From the NCBI RefSeq assembly GCF_037076555.1, contig NZ_AP029023.1, positions 1,674,001-1,738,000 of the forward strand: a stretch of 64,000 bases of DNA. Reading direction: 5' to 3'. Within the stretch, counting starts at the first letter, position 1. Every line of letters begins with the position of its first letter. Below are positions 36,846-45,555 of this stretch, piece by piece. The position numbers and the translations under genes are program-made. The notes under the pieces are model-generated. The model was not told the origin of the DNA, did no database searches, and saw only the letters and a list, made by a program, of their open reading frames with translations. The stretch comes from Methylophilus sp. DW102. GTDB lineage: Bacteria; Pseudomonadota; Gammaproteobacteria; Burkholderiales; Methylophilaceae.

Positions 36846-37559
36846 ATGACTGCTGGAACCCTCTACTTTATTCCCGTCCCCCTCACCGAGGACACCACGC
36901 CCCAACAAGTCGTGCCGCCTGAGGTCATACAACGCATGCACAGCTTGCGTCACTTTATCGTCGAGAACGAAAAAACGGCCCGTCACTTTCTAGGCGCCAG
37001 CGGGCACCCAGTGCCTATGCGTGAAATCACGCTCACGGTGCTGACTAAAGATACACCGAATAAAGACCTGCAAAAGTTACTGCAACCTGTGCAACAGGGC
37101 ATGGATGTTGGCTTGATGAGTGAAGCCGGCTGCCCGGGTATCGCCGATCCGGGGGCCGCGCTCGCCGCCGTCGCTCATCACAAAAGCATACGCGTCACCC
37201 CGCTCATCGGCCCCAGCAGCTTGCTGCTGGCACTGATGGTCAGCGGCTTGAACGGCCAGAGATTTACGTTTTTAGGCTATCTTCCTAGCGATAAAAATGA
37301 ACGTATCAGAACCATCAAAGGCATTGAGTTTGACTCAAAAAAACAGCAAGCGACCCAGCTGTTTATTGAAACACCCTACCGCAACCAGCATGTACTAGAA
37401 GACCTGATTGCTAACCTGCAAGCACAAACAAAATTATGTGTGGCGTGCAATGTGTCAGGCAAAGAAGAATTGATTGTGACAAAAACAGTGGCTGACTGGA
37501 AAAAAGCACCCCTGCCTGATTTGCATAAAAAACCGACCGTTTTTTTGCTGCTAGCCTAA
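36846..37559 (+). CDS. RsmI-like SAM-dependent methyltransferase (tetrapyrrole methylase fold)
   Basis: A 237-residue protein with the tetrapyrrole-methylase fold also used by the 16S rRNA methyltransferase RsmI. It has GTLYFIPVPL at the N-terminus, GLMSEAGCPGIADPG (the SAM-binding loop seen in RsmI) and PLIGPSSLLLALMVSG. It is shorter than typical RsmI (about 280) and lacks its C-terminal helix-turn-helix part, so it is probably a paralogue with unknown substrate. It lies between the DUF4139 gene and the converging hxlR gene, which begins its stop 4 bp away. Confidence 0.85.
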   Translation: MTAGTLYFIPVPLTEDTTPQQVVPPEVIQRMHSLRHFIVENEKTARHFLGASGHPVPMREITLTVLTKDTPNKDLQKLLQPVQQGMDVGLMSEAGCPGIADPGAALAAVAHHKSIRVTPLIGPSSLLLALMVSGLNGQRFTFLGYLPSDKNERIRTIKGIEFDSKKQQATQLFIETPYRNQHVLEDLIANLQAQTKLCVACNVSGKEELIVTKTVADWKKAPLPDLHKKPTVFLLLA

Positions 37560-37563
37560 GGGG

Positions 37564-38007
37564 TCAAAAACGTACTACCCTCACACCAGAGGTAGCCTCG
37601 GGATTGGAGGCTGCCTGCTGCGCCTGATCATAATCACGTTGCGCTTGCAACACCTCATCCATATGCGTCTCAGACCAGTCACGCAATGCGGCTAGCAGGC
37701 CCACCAGCGTGTTCCCCAGCGGTGTTATCTTGTACTCCACTCTTGGCGGCACCTCAGGATACACCGTACGCGCAATCAGCCCGTCCCGCTCCAACCCACG
37801 CAATGTTTGCGTCAGCATCTTCTGTGAAATTCCGCCAATCTCACGCTGCAAGGTACTAAACCGCTTGGTTTCACTCTCCAGCAACCCCAACACCAGCACT
37901 GTCCACTTATCCGCTATCCGGTTCAACATCAAACGTGTCGGGCACGCTGCCTGATACGCATTCCAGCTAGTGACAATCTGCAACGGTTGTTCTATCTCTT
38001 CCAGCAT
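37564..38007 (-). CDS. HxlR-family transcriptional regulator
   Basis: A 147-residue winged-helix regulator. The typical HxlR stretch runs from CPTRLMLNRIADKWTVLVL through LQREIGGISQKMLTQTLRGL to VPPRVEYKITPLG. HxlR proteins usually respond to aldehydes, quinones or redox stress; here a single Cys (near 19) in the N-terminal part could be a sensing residue as in YodB-type members. It is transcribed away from the SnoaL-like gene at 38154, and the spacer holds an inverted repeat likely to be its operator. Confidence 0.92.
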   Translation of the reverse strand: MLEEIEQPLQIVTSWNAYQAACPTRLMLNRIADKWTVLVLGLLESETKRFSTLQREIGGISQKMLTQTLRGLERDGLIARTVYPEVPPRVEYKITPLGNTLVGLLAALRDWSETHMDEVLQAQRDYDQAQQAASNPEATSGVRVVRF

Positions 38008-38055
38008 GGCTTTCCCTCGGTATCTAAGACGTTCAAGTGAGTGACAAGTGCATAA

Positions 38056-38088
38056 GTTACTTTAAGGTGCCTACTTACTAAAAGTAAC
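38056..38088. promoter_or_regulatory. Probable HxlR operator
   Basis: A perfect 8-bp inverted repeat GTTACTTT (38056-38063) and AAAGTAAC (38081-38088). Overlapping its right arm is a tighter palindrome TTACT-N3-AGTAA (38075-38087). It lies in the divergent spacer between the hxlR and SnoaL-like genes, as expected for a site controlling both. Confidence 0.6.
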
Positions 38089-38153
38089 CATTGAAATTAT
38101 GATGCGCAACACCTATAGCACGCAAGCATTTTCAACTCACTTAAGGAAGCCAT

Positions 38154-38639
38154 ATGCATCTATTCAAATCGCTACTCACCACCTTGCTATTCACCACCCT
38201 GATAACCAAAGGAACCCTCACCATGGCACAAGACCAAACGCAACAAAACAAACAACTGCTGGCAGACTTTGCCACTGCCGTCTTTGTGAAAAAAGACCTG
38301 AGCCAACTGCCCAACTTCATGCAGCCAGGCTATATTCAACACAACCCGCTCGTGCCACAAGGCCTGACTGGCTTCGAGCAATTCTTTAGTGCCTGGTTTA
38401 AAGCTGTACCAGACTGGCACTATCAACTGGAAAAGCTGGTCGCCGAAGGGGATACCGTTTGGGCGTATGGCGTGTATTCAGGGACACAAAAAGGCGACTG
38501 GTTAGGTATCCCGGCTACAGGCAAGCACTACAGTATTTACGCCGTGGATATTTTCAGGATCGAGAACGGTAAACTGGCCGAGCACTGGGATGTGCTGGAT
38601 GCTTATGGCTTGTTCAAACAACTAGGCGTTATTCAGTAA
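38154..38639 (+). CDS. SnoaL-like/NTF2-fold protein, likely exported
   Basis: A 161-residue protein with an NTF2-like (SnoaL polyketide cyclase/ester cyclase) domain. The first 28 residues look like a signal peptide (MHLFKSLLTTLLFTTLIT), so it is probably periplasmic. An internal ATG at 38223 would give a cytoplasmic form, but AAGGA precedes ATG 38154. Conserved segments are YIQHNPLVPQGLTGFEQFF and EHWDVLDAYG. Divergent from hxlR and probably controlled by it. Substrate unknown; detoxification of a small reactive compound is a guess from the regulator type. Confidence 0.85.
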   Translation: MHLFKSLLTTLLFTTLITKGTLTMAQDQTQQNKQLLADFATAVFVKKDLSQLPNFMQPGYIQHNPLVPQGLTGFEQFFSAWFKAVPDWHYQLEKLVAEGDTVWAYGVYSGTQKGDWLGIPATGKHYSIYAVDIFRIENGKLAEHWDVLDAYGLFKQLGVIQ

Positions 38640-38651
38640 CTTTCACCGATT

Positions 38652-38681
38652 AAAAAGGCCTATCCAAGATAGGCCTTTTTT
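38652..38681 (+). terminator. Terminator of the SnoaL-like gene
   Basis: A 13-bp stem AAAAAGGCCTATC/GATAGGCCTTTTT (38652-38664 with 38668-38680) with a 3-base loop. The following 38682-39046 has no gene I can support, only a degraded copy of the 36768-36825 hairpin/promoter-like sequence. Confidence 0.88.
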
Positions 38682-39046
38682 GCGCCTACAGCAATATCCG
38701 CTACCGCACTGCTTAAAGCGATTTAAACTATATGATCCAACCGCGGTATTAATCAATCTGTACATCGCTGTTGAAAAAACGCATGCAACACAATCATTAC
38801 CGAGAAACGGAACGAATATGCCGCCCAAGTGGGCTATTTTTACGGCGGTTTTCATAGCGGATAAAGCAATGGTGATTGTAGAGGCCGTTTAAAAAAGCAC
38901 TCTTGGACAAGAATTGTTTTTAAGTACTATCGTGGGATAATCCGGCTTTGCAAGCTCCTCTATCTCTTTGGCTGCCATCCTTGATACTTCATTTTATGCG
39001 TAAATTTCTGATTGTTAATCTGCTGATCAATTAGTGAGTGCCGGAC

Positions 39047-40204
39047 ATGTCAGACCAAGAGCTAAGACGCATCGCACATATTGATATGGATGCTTTTTTC
39101 GCATCTTGCGAATTGTCACGCTACCCGGAGTTGAAAGGCTTGCCCATGGTGGTGGCCGGTGGCTCCTCACATGTGCCGAGGATCAGAGAAGATGGCACAC
39201 GCGAATTCTCGCGCTTGCGTGATTACGCAGGGCGCGGCGTGTTGACCACAGCCACCTACGAAGCGCGGGCGCTAGGCTTGAACTCGGCCATGCCCACCAT
39301 GCAGGCAGCCAAACTCGCGCCCGATGCGGTCTTGCTACCGGTCAACTTCGAACTCTATCGCCATTACTCGCAGTTGTTCAAAGCAGCGATTCGCAGCATC
39401 AGCCCGCAGGTGGAGAATATCGGGATTGACGAGGTCTACGCCGATGTTTCAAGCCTGCCAGGGGATGCTACAGAGATTGCACAACAGCTGAAATCGGCCG
39501 TATTTGCGGCCACCGGCCTGACCTGTTCTGTCGGGATCGCCCCCAATAAACTATTGGCAAAGTTATGCTCTGAAATGCAAAAGCCAGATGGCATCACGGT
39601 CATCACGATGTCAGATGTCCCCAGCCGCATCTGGCCGATGGCGGCAAAAAAGATCAATGGCATTGGTCCCAAAGCCAGTGCAAAACTCGAATCGTTGCAG
39701 ATTAAGACCATAGGCCAAATCGCAGCTATGAGCGAAGCCTGGCTTGTTCAACATTTTGGCAATCGCTATGGCAGGTGGTTATACCGTGTTTCCCGCGGGC
39801 AGGACGACAGACCGGTCGTGACAGAAAGCGTCCCGGTCTCCATGAGCAGGGAGACCACTTTCGAACGCAACTTGCATCCGGTGAGAGACAAACCAGCGCT
39901 GAGCGAGGCATTTACCCGCTTATGTGAACGTGTCGCCAACGATCTGCAGAAGAAAGGCTATACCTGCTGCAAGGTCGGGATCAAGCTGCGTTTTGAGGAC
40001 TTTAAAACGGTCACGCGTGACCTCACCTTGTCCACGGCGATCAGCGATGCGAAATCGTTACGGCTTTTTGCTGGAAAATGCCTGAAAAGGATAAATCTTG
40101 ATAAAAGGATACGATTATTAGGCGTAAAAACCAGCGGTCTGCTGCGTGCTGATCGTATAGACCAAACAGATTCAGCGCAATTTACCCTAGACTTTGACGA
40201 GTAA
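39047..40204 (+). CDS. dinB: Y-family DNA polymerase IV
   Basis: A translesion polymerase of 385 residues (about 386 by the ATG at 39047; a GTG at 39038 would add three). The catalytic acidic residues are D13 in HIDMDAFFAS and D128-E129 in GIDEVYAD. Helix-hairpin-helix and little-finger domains follow, and the C-terminus ends in SAQFTLDF, a probable beta-clamp binding motif. Residues about 41-62 (SHVPRIREDG onward) are an insertion in the fingers compared with E. coli DinB. No clear LexA box is visible upstream. mutL converges from downstream. Confidence 0.93.
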   Translation: MSDQELRRIAHIDMDAFFASCELSRYPELKGLPMVVAGGSSHVPRIREDGTREFSRLRDYAGRGVLTTATYEARALGLNSAMPTMQAAKLAPDAVLLPVNFELYRHYSQLFKAAIRSISPQVENIGIDEVYADVSSLPGDATEIAQQLKSAVFAATGLTCSVGIAPNKLLAKLCSEMQKPDGITVITMSDVPSRIWPMAAKKINGIGPKASAKLESLQIKTIGQIAAMSEAWLVQHFGNRYGRWLYRVSRGQDDRPVVTESVPVSMSRETTFERNLHPVRDKPALSEAFTRLCERVANDLQKKGYTCCKVGIKLRFEDFKTVTRDLTLSTAISDAKSLRLFAGKCLKRINLDKRIRLLGVKTSGLLRADRIDQTDSAQFTLDFDE

Positions 40205-40237
40205 GACGCACACGCGTTTAAAACCGGGGCTAGACGG

Positions 40238-42127
40238 CTACTGCCCCCGCATAAACATCTTGTCCAAATCGGCCAAACTCACCTGAAACCAGGTGGGTCT
40301 GCCGTGATTGCACTGCCCGCTTCTTTCAGTCGCTTCCATATCACGCAACAAGGCGTTCATTTCAGTAATGGTCAGTTGCCGGTTAGCACGAACGGCAGCG
40401 TGGCAGGCCATGGTACCCAGTACTTCGTTTTGGCGTTCTAGCAGCACGCGGCTGGCGCCATATTCGTGTAAGTCGCGTAATACAGCACGGGCCAGCGCGA
40501 CGGCATCGGCATCTTGCAGCATGTTGGGGATGGCACGAATGGCAATCGTGGTGGGTGACAAGGTAGCCAACTCAAAGCCCAGTTGCTGTAATGTGTCGCT
40601 GCCTTGCAAGGATTGCAGCGTGGCAACTTCAACTTTTTCGGCATAAAAACTGATGGGAATCAGCAACGGCTGAGTTGCGATGGCCTGCTCGCTCAAGGCA
40701 TTTTTCAGGCGCTCGTACATGATGCGCTCATGCGCGGCGTGCATATCGACCACCACCATACCTTGGGCGTTTTGGGCAAGAATATAAATCCCATGCAACT
40801 GCCCCAGCGCAAACCCCAACGGGTATTGTTGCGGCAGATCTGGCGTGGGTTGTATCGGCTGATCCAAGGCCACCACCGAGGCAAACACCTCTAAAGAATT
40901 ACTTTCAAGGATGGTCGCTTGATCCATCGCGGCCGGTTTTAAGTCGCCGTAGAGTTGACCATAAAACTGCTGCGCCATGTCACCCCCGTTGCTGATATTG
41001 GGGGGGTAGCTGCCGCCAAAGGCCGGGCGATTGTGCAGTGGCATTTCCACTTGTTCGCGTGGCATGCTAAACACAGAGGCATCCGTGCCTGGGCGGAAGG
41101 GATTAAACGGCGCTTGCACAGGCTGGCTGGCTTGTATCTCGGCAGATGTTTTGCCCAGGGCCTTGTGCAGGCTATGAAAAATAAAACGATGTACTGCTTG
41201 CGATTCGCGGAAGCGGACTTCGGTTTTGGCGGGATGCACGTTGACATCGACCAGGGAGGGATCCAGCTCAAGAAACAGCACAAAGGCCGGATGTTTATCG
41301 CCGTGCAACACATCCTGATAGGCTTGCTTGATGGCGTGCGCAATCAGCTTGTCGCGCACAAACCGGCCATTCACAAACACATATTGGCTATCGCGGCTGT
41401 GGCGCTGGTAAGTGGGCGAAGCGGTCATCCCCCACAGGCGCAAGCCACCGCTATTCTCTTCTAGCCAGAGGCTTTGTGCAGCAAATTCGCTCCCTAACAC
41501 ATCTGTGATGCGTTGCTGCGGGGTATTGGACGCCAAGCGGCTAATGGCTTTGCCATTGTGTTGCAACAAAAACCCGATATTCGGACGCGACAGGGCGACG
41601 CGGGTAAAGGCATCTTCACAATGGCCAAACTCGGTATTTTCGGTTTTGAGAAACTTGCGCCGCGCCGGGGTATTAAAGTACAAATCATGCACCTCAACAA
41701 TGGTGCCTGCATCCAGTGCGGCCGGGCTCAGCTGTGGCGCTTGCGTGCCTTCTGCGGCGATTTGCCAGGCATGACTGGCGCTTTGCTGACGGCTGGTGAG
41801 CACAGTACGCGAGATAGAGGCAATACTGGCCAATGCCTCGCCCCTGAAGCCCAGGCTGCCAACTTGTTCGAGATCTTCAAGGCTATCAATCTTGCTGGTG
41901 GCATGCCGTGTCAGCGCCAGGGCCAATTCATCCTTGGCAATTCCGTGACCATTGTCGGTGACTTTCAACAGCTTGATACCGCCTTGTTGCAAGGCTATCT
42001 GAATCTGCGTGCTGCCTGCATCCACACTGTTTTCGAGCAGCTCTTTCAGGGCGGAGGCTGGGCGTTCAACCACCTCACCGGCGGCAATTTGAGAAATCAG
42101 TTGATCGGGGAGAAGTTTAATTTGCAT
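40238..42127 (-). CDS. mutL: DNA mismatch repair protein MutL
   Basis: A 629-residue mismatch-repair protein. The GHKL ATPase N-terminus has the start IKLLPDQLISQIAAGEVVER, the DNGHGIAKDE motif and GFRGEALASI. The C-terminal dimer domain contains DMHAAHERIMYE, matching the endonuclease motif DxHA(x)2E(x)4E, and CNHGRPTWF near the end. This suggests a nicking MutL that does not need MutH. Transcribed away from the SUV3-like gene, with 34 bp between their starts. Confidence 0.97.
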   Translation of the reverse strand: MQIKLLPDQLISQIAAGEVVERPASALKELLENSVDAGSTQIQIALQQGGIKLLKVTDNGHGIAKDELALALTRHATSKIDSLEDLEQVGSLGFRGEALASIASISRTVLTSRQQSASHAWQIAAEGTQAPQLSPAALDAGTIVEVHDLYFNTPARRKFLKTENTEFGHCEDAFTRVALSRPNIGFLLQHNGKAISRLASNTPQQRITDVLGSEFAAQSLWLEENSGGLRLWGMTASPTYQRHSRDSQYVFVNGRFVRDKLIAHAIKQAYQDVLHGDKHPAFVLFLELDPSLVDVNVHPAKTEVRFRESQAVHRFIFHSLHKALGKTSAEIQASQPVQAPFNPFRPGTDASVFSMPREQVEMPLHNRPAFGGSYPPNISNGGDMAQQFYGQLYGDLKPAAMDQATILESNSLEVFASVVALDQPIQPTPDLPQQYPLGFALGQLHGIYILAQNAQGMVVVDMHAAHERIMYERLKNALSEQAIATQPLLIPISFYAEKVEVATLQSLQGSDTLQQLGFELATLSPTTIAIRAIPNMLQDADAVALARAVLRDLHEYGASRVLLERQNEVLGTMACHAAVRANRQLTITEMNALLRDMEATERSGQCNHGRPTWFQVSLADLDKMFMRGQ

Positions 42128-42161
42128 CTTGGCATTTTAAACCGTTTGGTAGAATGACTGT

Positions 42162-43685
42162 ATGTTCTCAGAAGAATTTCAGGCGTATTTATCTCGCTTT
42201 ACCCTCGCCCGCCAGCTGGGTCGCCAACATCATTTTTATGTCGGGCCCACCAACTCAGGCAAAACCTATCAGGCACTCGAAACCCTGCGCCAGGCTGAGT
42301 CTGGCGTTTATCTCGCGCCGTTACGACTGCTGGCAATGGAGGTCCGCGACCGGCTGATGCAGGCCGGCGTCCCTTGCAATCTGGTGACTGGCGAAGAACG
42401 TGTCATGGTGCCCGGTGCCAGACACACCGCCTCCACCATCGAAATGCTGCGGCCAGACCACGCCGTAGACGTCGCAGTGATTGATGAAATCCAGATGCTG
42501 ATGGACCCAGACCGAGGCAGTGCGTGGACAGCGGCGCTGGTCGGGGTCCCGGCAAAACAAGTATTTATCTGCGGGGCGAACAGCGTCACCAGCAGCTGTA
42601 CCCGCGTGCTGGATAGGCTCAACGAGCCCTACACTCTCACCCATTTACAGCGCATGACACCGTTGCTGATCGAAGAACATAGTATTTGCGGTGCACGCTA
42701 CCACGCCGCCAAACTACGCAAAGCACTACACACCGGTGATGCCATCATCGCCTTTAGCCGCAAAGATGTGCTCACACTGGCTGCGCGTATCCGCCAATGG
42801 GGGCTGTCTGTCGCCACCATCTATGGCGCCCTCTCGCCTGAAGTCCGCCGCGTCGAGTCTGCGCGTTTTGCCAGCGGCGAGGCGCACATCCTGGTCGCCA
42901 CAGATGCCATCGGCATGGGGCTCAACCTGCCGATTCGCCGCGTGATTTTTGCCAATATCCATAAATTTGACGGCATCGCCTCACGGCCGCTCAATGCCAC
43001 CGAAATGCGCCAGATTGCCGGTCGGGCCGGACGCCATGGCCTGTATGACACGGGCTATGTCACCGTCCTGGAAGACGACGAGCAATGGCATTTACAGGCT
43101 ATGTTAGACGCCGATGACACGGTGCCACCATTTGCCTTGCCGATTGCGGTTGGTGGCGAAGATATTGAAACGCTGAGTGAACGCATCCCCACCTGGCGAC
43201 TGGCCGAATGCATGGAGTACCTGCACAAGCAATATGCCAGGTCACCCGGCCAGTATGCCTTGCAGTGGCAAGTGACAAGCCTGCAACACCAGCAAGCCAT
43301 GCTGATCGACCAAACCGCACCGCAACTCTCCATGCGGGACAAATACCGCTTGATGTGCGCCCCGCTCGCGATCCAGGTGCCGATTGCACGGGACTATTTT
43401 GTGCAATGCGTGCAAGCCGTCGCTACGCAACAAGCCAGGTCATTGCCGCAAATGCCAGAATGGCTGAATGGCCAACAGGCGCAATATCTGGAGCAGGCTG
43501 AACTCATATGCCAGCATTTGAGCTTGTATAGCTGGTTATCGTATCAATATCCACGCATCTTTGTGGACAGCGCATTGATTGATGACGCCAGGAAAAAGCT
43601 CAATGGTTTTATTGGTCGGGCGTTGAGAGTTCAGGCGGGCTATGGGAAGACGCAGCGAGAGGCGGAATTGGGGCAATACTTTTAA
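42162..43685 (+). CDS. SUV3-like superfamily 2 helicase
   Basis: A 507-residue helicase related to the mitochondrial RNA helicase SUV3. Walker A is GPTNSGKT (28-35), Walker B DEIQ (108-111), and motif VI is in QIAGRAGRHG. The C-terminal segment around PTWRLAECMEYL corresponds to the SUV3 C-terminal domain. The family is known from mitochondria and some proteobacteria, where it is little studied; RNA unwinding in decay is the likely role. It is divergent from mutL and convergent to amiC. No RNase partner gene is adjacent. Confidence 0.9.
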   Translation: MFSEEFQAYLSRFTLARQLGRQHHFYVGPTNSGKTYQALETLRQAESGVYLAPLRLLAMEVRDRLMQAGVPCNLVTGEERVMVPGARHTASTIEMLRPDHAVDVAVIDEIQMLMDPDRGSAWTAALVGVPAKQVFICGANSVTSSCTRVLDRLNEPYTLTHLQRMTPLLIEEHSICGARYHAAKLRKALHTGDAIIAFSRKDVLTLAARIRQWGLSVATIYGALSPEVRRVESARFASGEAHILVATDAIGMGLNLPIRRVIFANIHKFDGIASRPLNATEMRQIAGRAGRHGLYDTGYVTVLEDDEQWHLQAMLDADDTVPPFALPIAVGGEDIETLSERIPTWRLAECMEYLHKQYARSPGQYALQWQVTSLQHQQAMLIDQTAPQLSMRDKYRLMCAPLAIQVPIARDYFVQCVQAVATQQARSLPQMPEWLNGQQAQYLEQAELICQHLSLYSWLSYQYPRIFVDSALIDDARKKLNGFIGRALRVQAGYGKTQREAELGQYF

Positions 43686-43780
43686 CAGATTTTTTACCAA
43701 GCGCACTTCCGGTGTCCTTTTCGCCTGTAGGCAAAAATAAGCCCAACCATCGAATAACTTTTGAACCAAATAAATAACAC

Positions 43781-45106
43781 TTATTTTTTAGCGAAGGAAG
43801 GATTGGTCGCAATATAAGACTTCACGCCAGACAAAATCGCATTGACCAACTTATCCTGATAAGCATCATCATTCAACCTGGCTTCTTCTTCAGGATTGCT
43901 GATAAACGCCGTCTCGACCAGAATCGAAGGGATATCCGGTGATTTAAGCACCGCAAACGCCGCTTGTTCAACATACTTGGAATGGAGCGTATTGATTTTA
44001 GCGATGCGTCCCAGCACGGCTTTACCCATGCGGATACTGTCGTGAATAGTGGCCGTTTGCGACAAATCGAGTAAGGTTCTTGCCAGGTCCATATCGCGGG
44101 TATCAATCGCCACACCACCAATCAAGTCTACCGCGTTTTCCTTTTTCGCCAGGTAGCGGGCGCCGGCACTGGTGGCGCCACGCTCAGACAGGGCAAACAC
44201 AGAAGACCCTTTGGCGGTGCTGTTCACAAACGAGTCGGCATGGATGGAAATAAACAAGTCGGCCTTGGCCGCGCGTGCTTTTTTGACACGGTCTCCCAGT
44301 GGCACGAAATAATCGCCATCGCGGATCAGGATCGCTTGCATGTTTTCTTCGGCATCGATCTGTTGCTTGAGCTTGCGCGCAATGGCCAGAGTAATGTTCT
44401 TTTCGTGGCTGCCATTGGAACCGCGTGCACCAGGATCTTCACCGCCGTGACCGGCATCGACGGCAATGGTAATGAGTTTTTGGCCAGGTTTTGCCTGTTT
44501 GAGTGTTTTTTCAACCGGCTTGTCAGTCACTTTGTCCGCCGGTTTTTCGGCAGACTTTTCCACCGTTGCATTGGCATTGTCTGGTGTGGGCTCGGCTGCT
44601 TTTTCAGCGGGTTTGTCGTCTTGACGTGGCACTTCTTGCAATTGCCGGGAAGGTGTCAGTACCGGGCTCGCCATGGCTGACTCGACAGGACCACTCGCAG
44701 GGCCTATGCTGATGGCCAAGCGTTGTTGCGAGCTGCCCGCATTCATATCGGTGACCTGCGGTTTAATATCAGATTTGATGTCAAAAACGATACGCGCCGT
44801 TTTCTCGGTAAACGGCGCAATGCGGATTTTAGACAGGTAAGGATGTTGGGCATCCAACTGCAGCGCGAGCGCTTTCAGGGTCGGGCTGATGGCAACACCG
44901 TCCATATCAATCACCACGCGGAATGGATTATCCAGCGTGAAGACACGGTATTTGACTTGCTGGTCGAGCAAAAGCTCGACATGTGCCTGACCGCCTTGCT
45001 GCTGCAAATTGGCCAGGATGACTTCAGCGGCATGTGCGGCCTGACTCAGGATGAATAACAGGACTGGCAATAGCCAGCCCAGGCAATGCTTACGCTTTAC
45101 TGGCAT
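43781..45106 (-). CDS. amiC: N-acetylmuramoyl-L-alanine amidase AmiC-type
   Basis: A periplasmic amidase of 441 residues that splits septal peptidoglycan for cell separation. A signal peptide (ending near AAHAAEV) is followed by an AMIN domain (about 30-135), a Pro/Ala/Lys/Glu-rich linker (about 150-205), and an Amidase_3 zinc domain from TIAVDAGHGGEDPGA to the C-terminus, including SIHADSF and the catalytic Glu in ILVETAFISN. Its start overlaps the tsaE end by 10 bp, a common pairing. Confidence 0.96.
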   Translation of the reverse strand: MPVKRKHCLGWLLPVLLFILSQAAHAAEVILANLQQQGGQAHVELLLDQQVKYRVFTLDNPFRVVIDMDGVAISPTLKALALQLDAQHPYLSKIRIAPFTEKTARIVFDIKSDIKPQVTDMNAGSSQQRLAISIGPASGPVESAMASPVLTPSRQLQEVPRQDDKPAEKAAEPTPDNANATVEKSAEKPADKVTDKPVEKTLKQAKPGQKLITIAVDAGHGGEDPGARGSNGSHEKNITLAIARKLKQQIDAEENMQAILIRDGDYFVPLGDRVKKARAAKADLFISIHADSFVNSTAKGSSVFALSERGATSAGARYLAKKENAVDLIGGVAIDTRDMDLARTLLDLSQTATIHDSIRMGKAVLGRIAKINTLHSKYVEQAAFAVLKSPDIPSILVETAFISNPEEEARLNDDAYQDKLVNAILSGVKSYIATNPSFAKK

Positions 45107-45555
45107 AGTGTTTCCAAGGCCAACGCCTGCTGACTAGTGATGTGCAGCACGCGGCCGTGCGGCAGGATATCAAAGCGAATCTCGATGTCTGCGACAGGCA
45201 ATAGCTCGGCTGCACGCTCAGGCCACTCGACCAGGCAAACACTGGCAGGGTTGAAATAATCGCGGAAGCCGGCAGCTTCCCATTCCTCTGCATCCTGAAA
45301 GCGGTAAAGATCAAAGTGATAGCACGTGGCGAATGGCAGCATATAGGGTTCCACCAGCGTATAGGTGGGGCTTTTCACTTTGCCGACATGCCCCAAGGCA
45401 TGCAGCATGCCGCGCACCAGCGTGGTTTTACCGGCCCCCAGATCACCGTGCAGGTAAATGACCTGCCCAGGCTGCAATTGCTTTGCCAGCACGCTTGCGG
45501 CATGCACGGTCGCTGCTTCGTCTTTTAAAATCTGTGTAGAATACGTTTCTGTCAT
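45097..45555 (-). CDS. tsaE: tRNA t6A biosynthesis ATPase TsaE
   Basis: A 152-residue P-loop ATPase needed with TsaB, TsaC and TsaD for threonylcarbamoyl-adenosine at tRNA position 37. Walker A GDLGAGKTT is at 37-45, with SPTYTLVEPY and the Walker-like DLYRFQDAEEW after it. Its ATG (45555-45553) shares two bases with the queG ATG on the opposite strand. amiC overlaps its end. The N-terminus is already short, so a downstream start is unlikely. Confidence 0.95.
   Translation of the reverse strand: MTETYSTQILKDEAATVHAASVLAKQLQPGQVIYLHGDLGAGKTTLVRGMLHALGHVGKVKSPTYTLVEPYMLPFATCYHFDLYRFQDAEEWEAAGFRDYFNPASVCLVEWPERAAELLPVADIEIRFDILPHGRVLHITSQQALALETLCQ

Noticed and set aside
38680..38892. Plus-strand open frame of 70 codons
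   Set aside because: No ribosome site, no domain, and composition like spacer DNA; it follows a terminator.
38893..39046. LexA box upstream of dinB
   Set aside because: No CTG-N10-CAG type palindrome is visible in the spacer.
43686..43780. Terminator between the SUV3-like gene and amiC
   Set aside because: No stable stem followed by a T run was seen.
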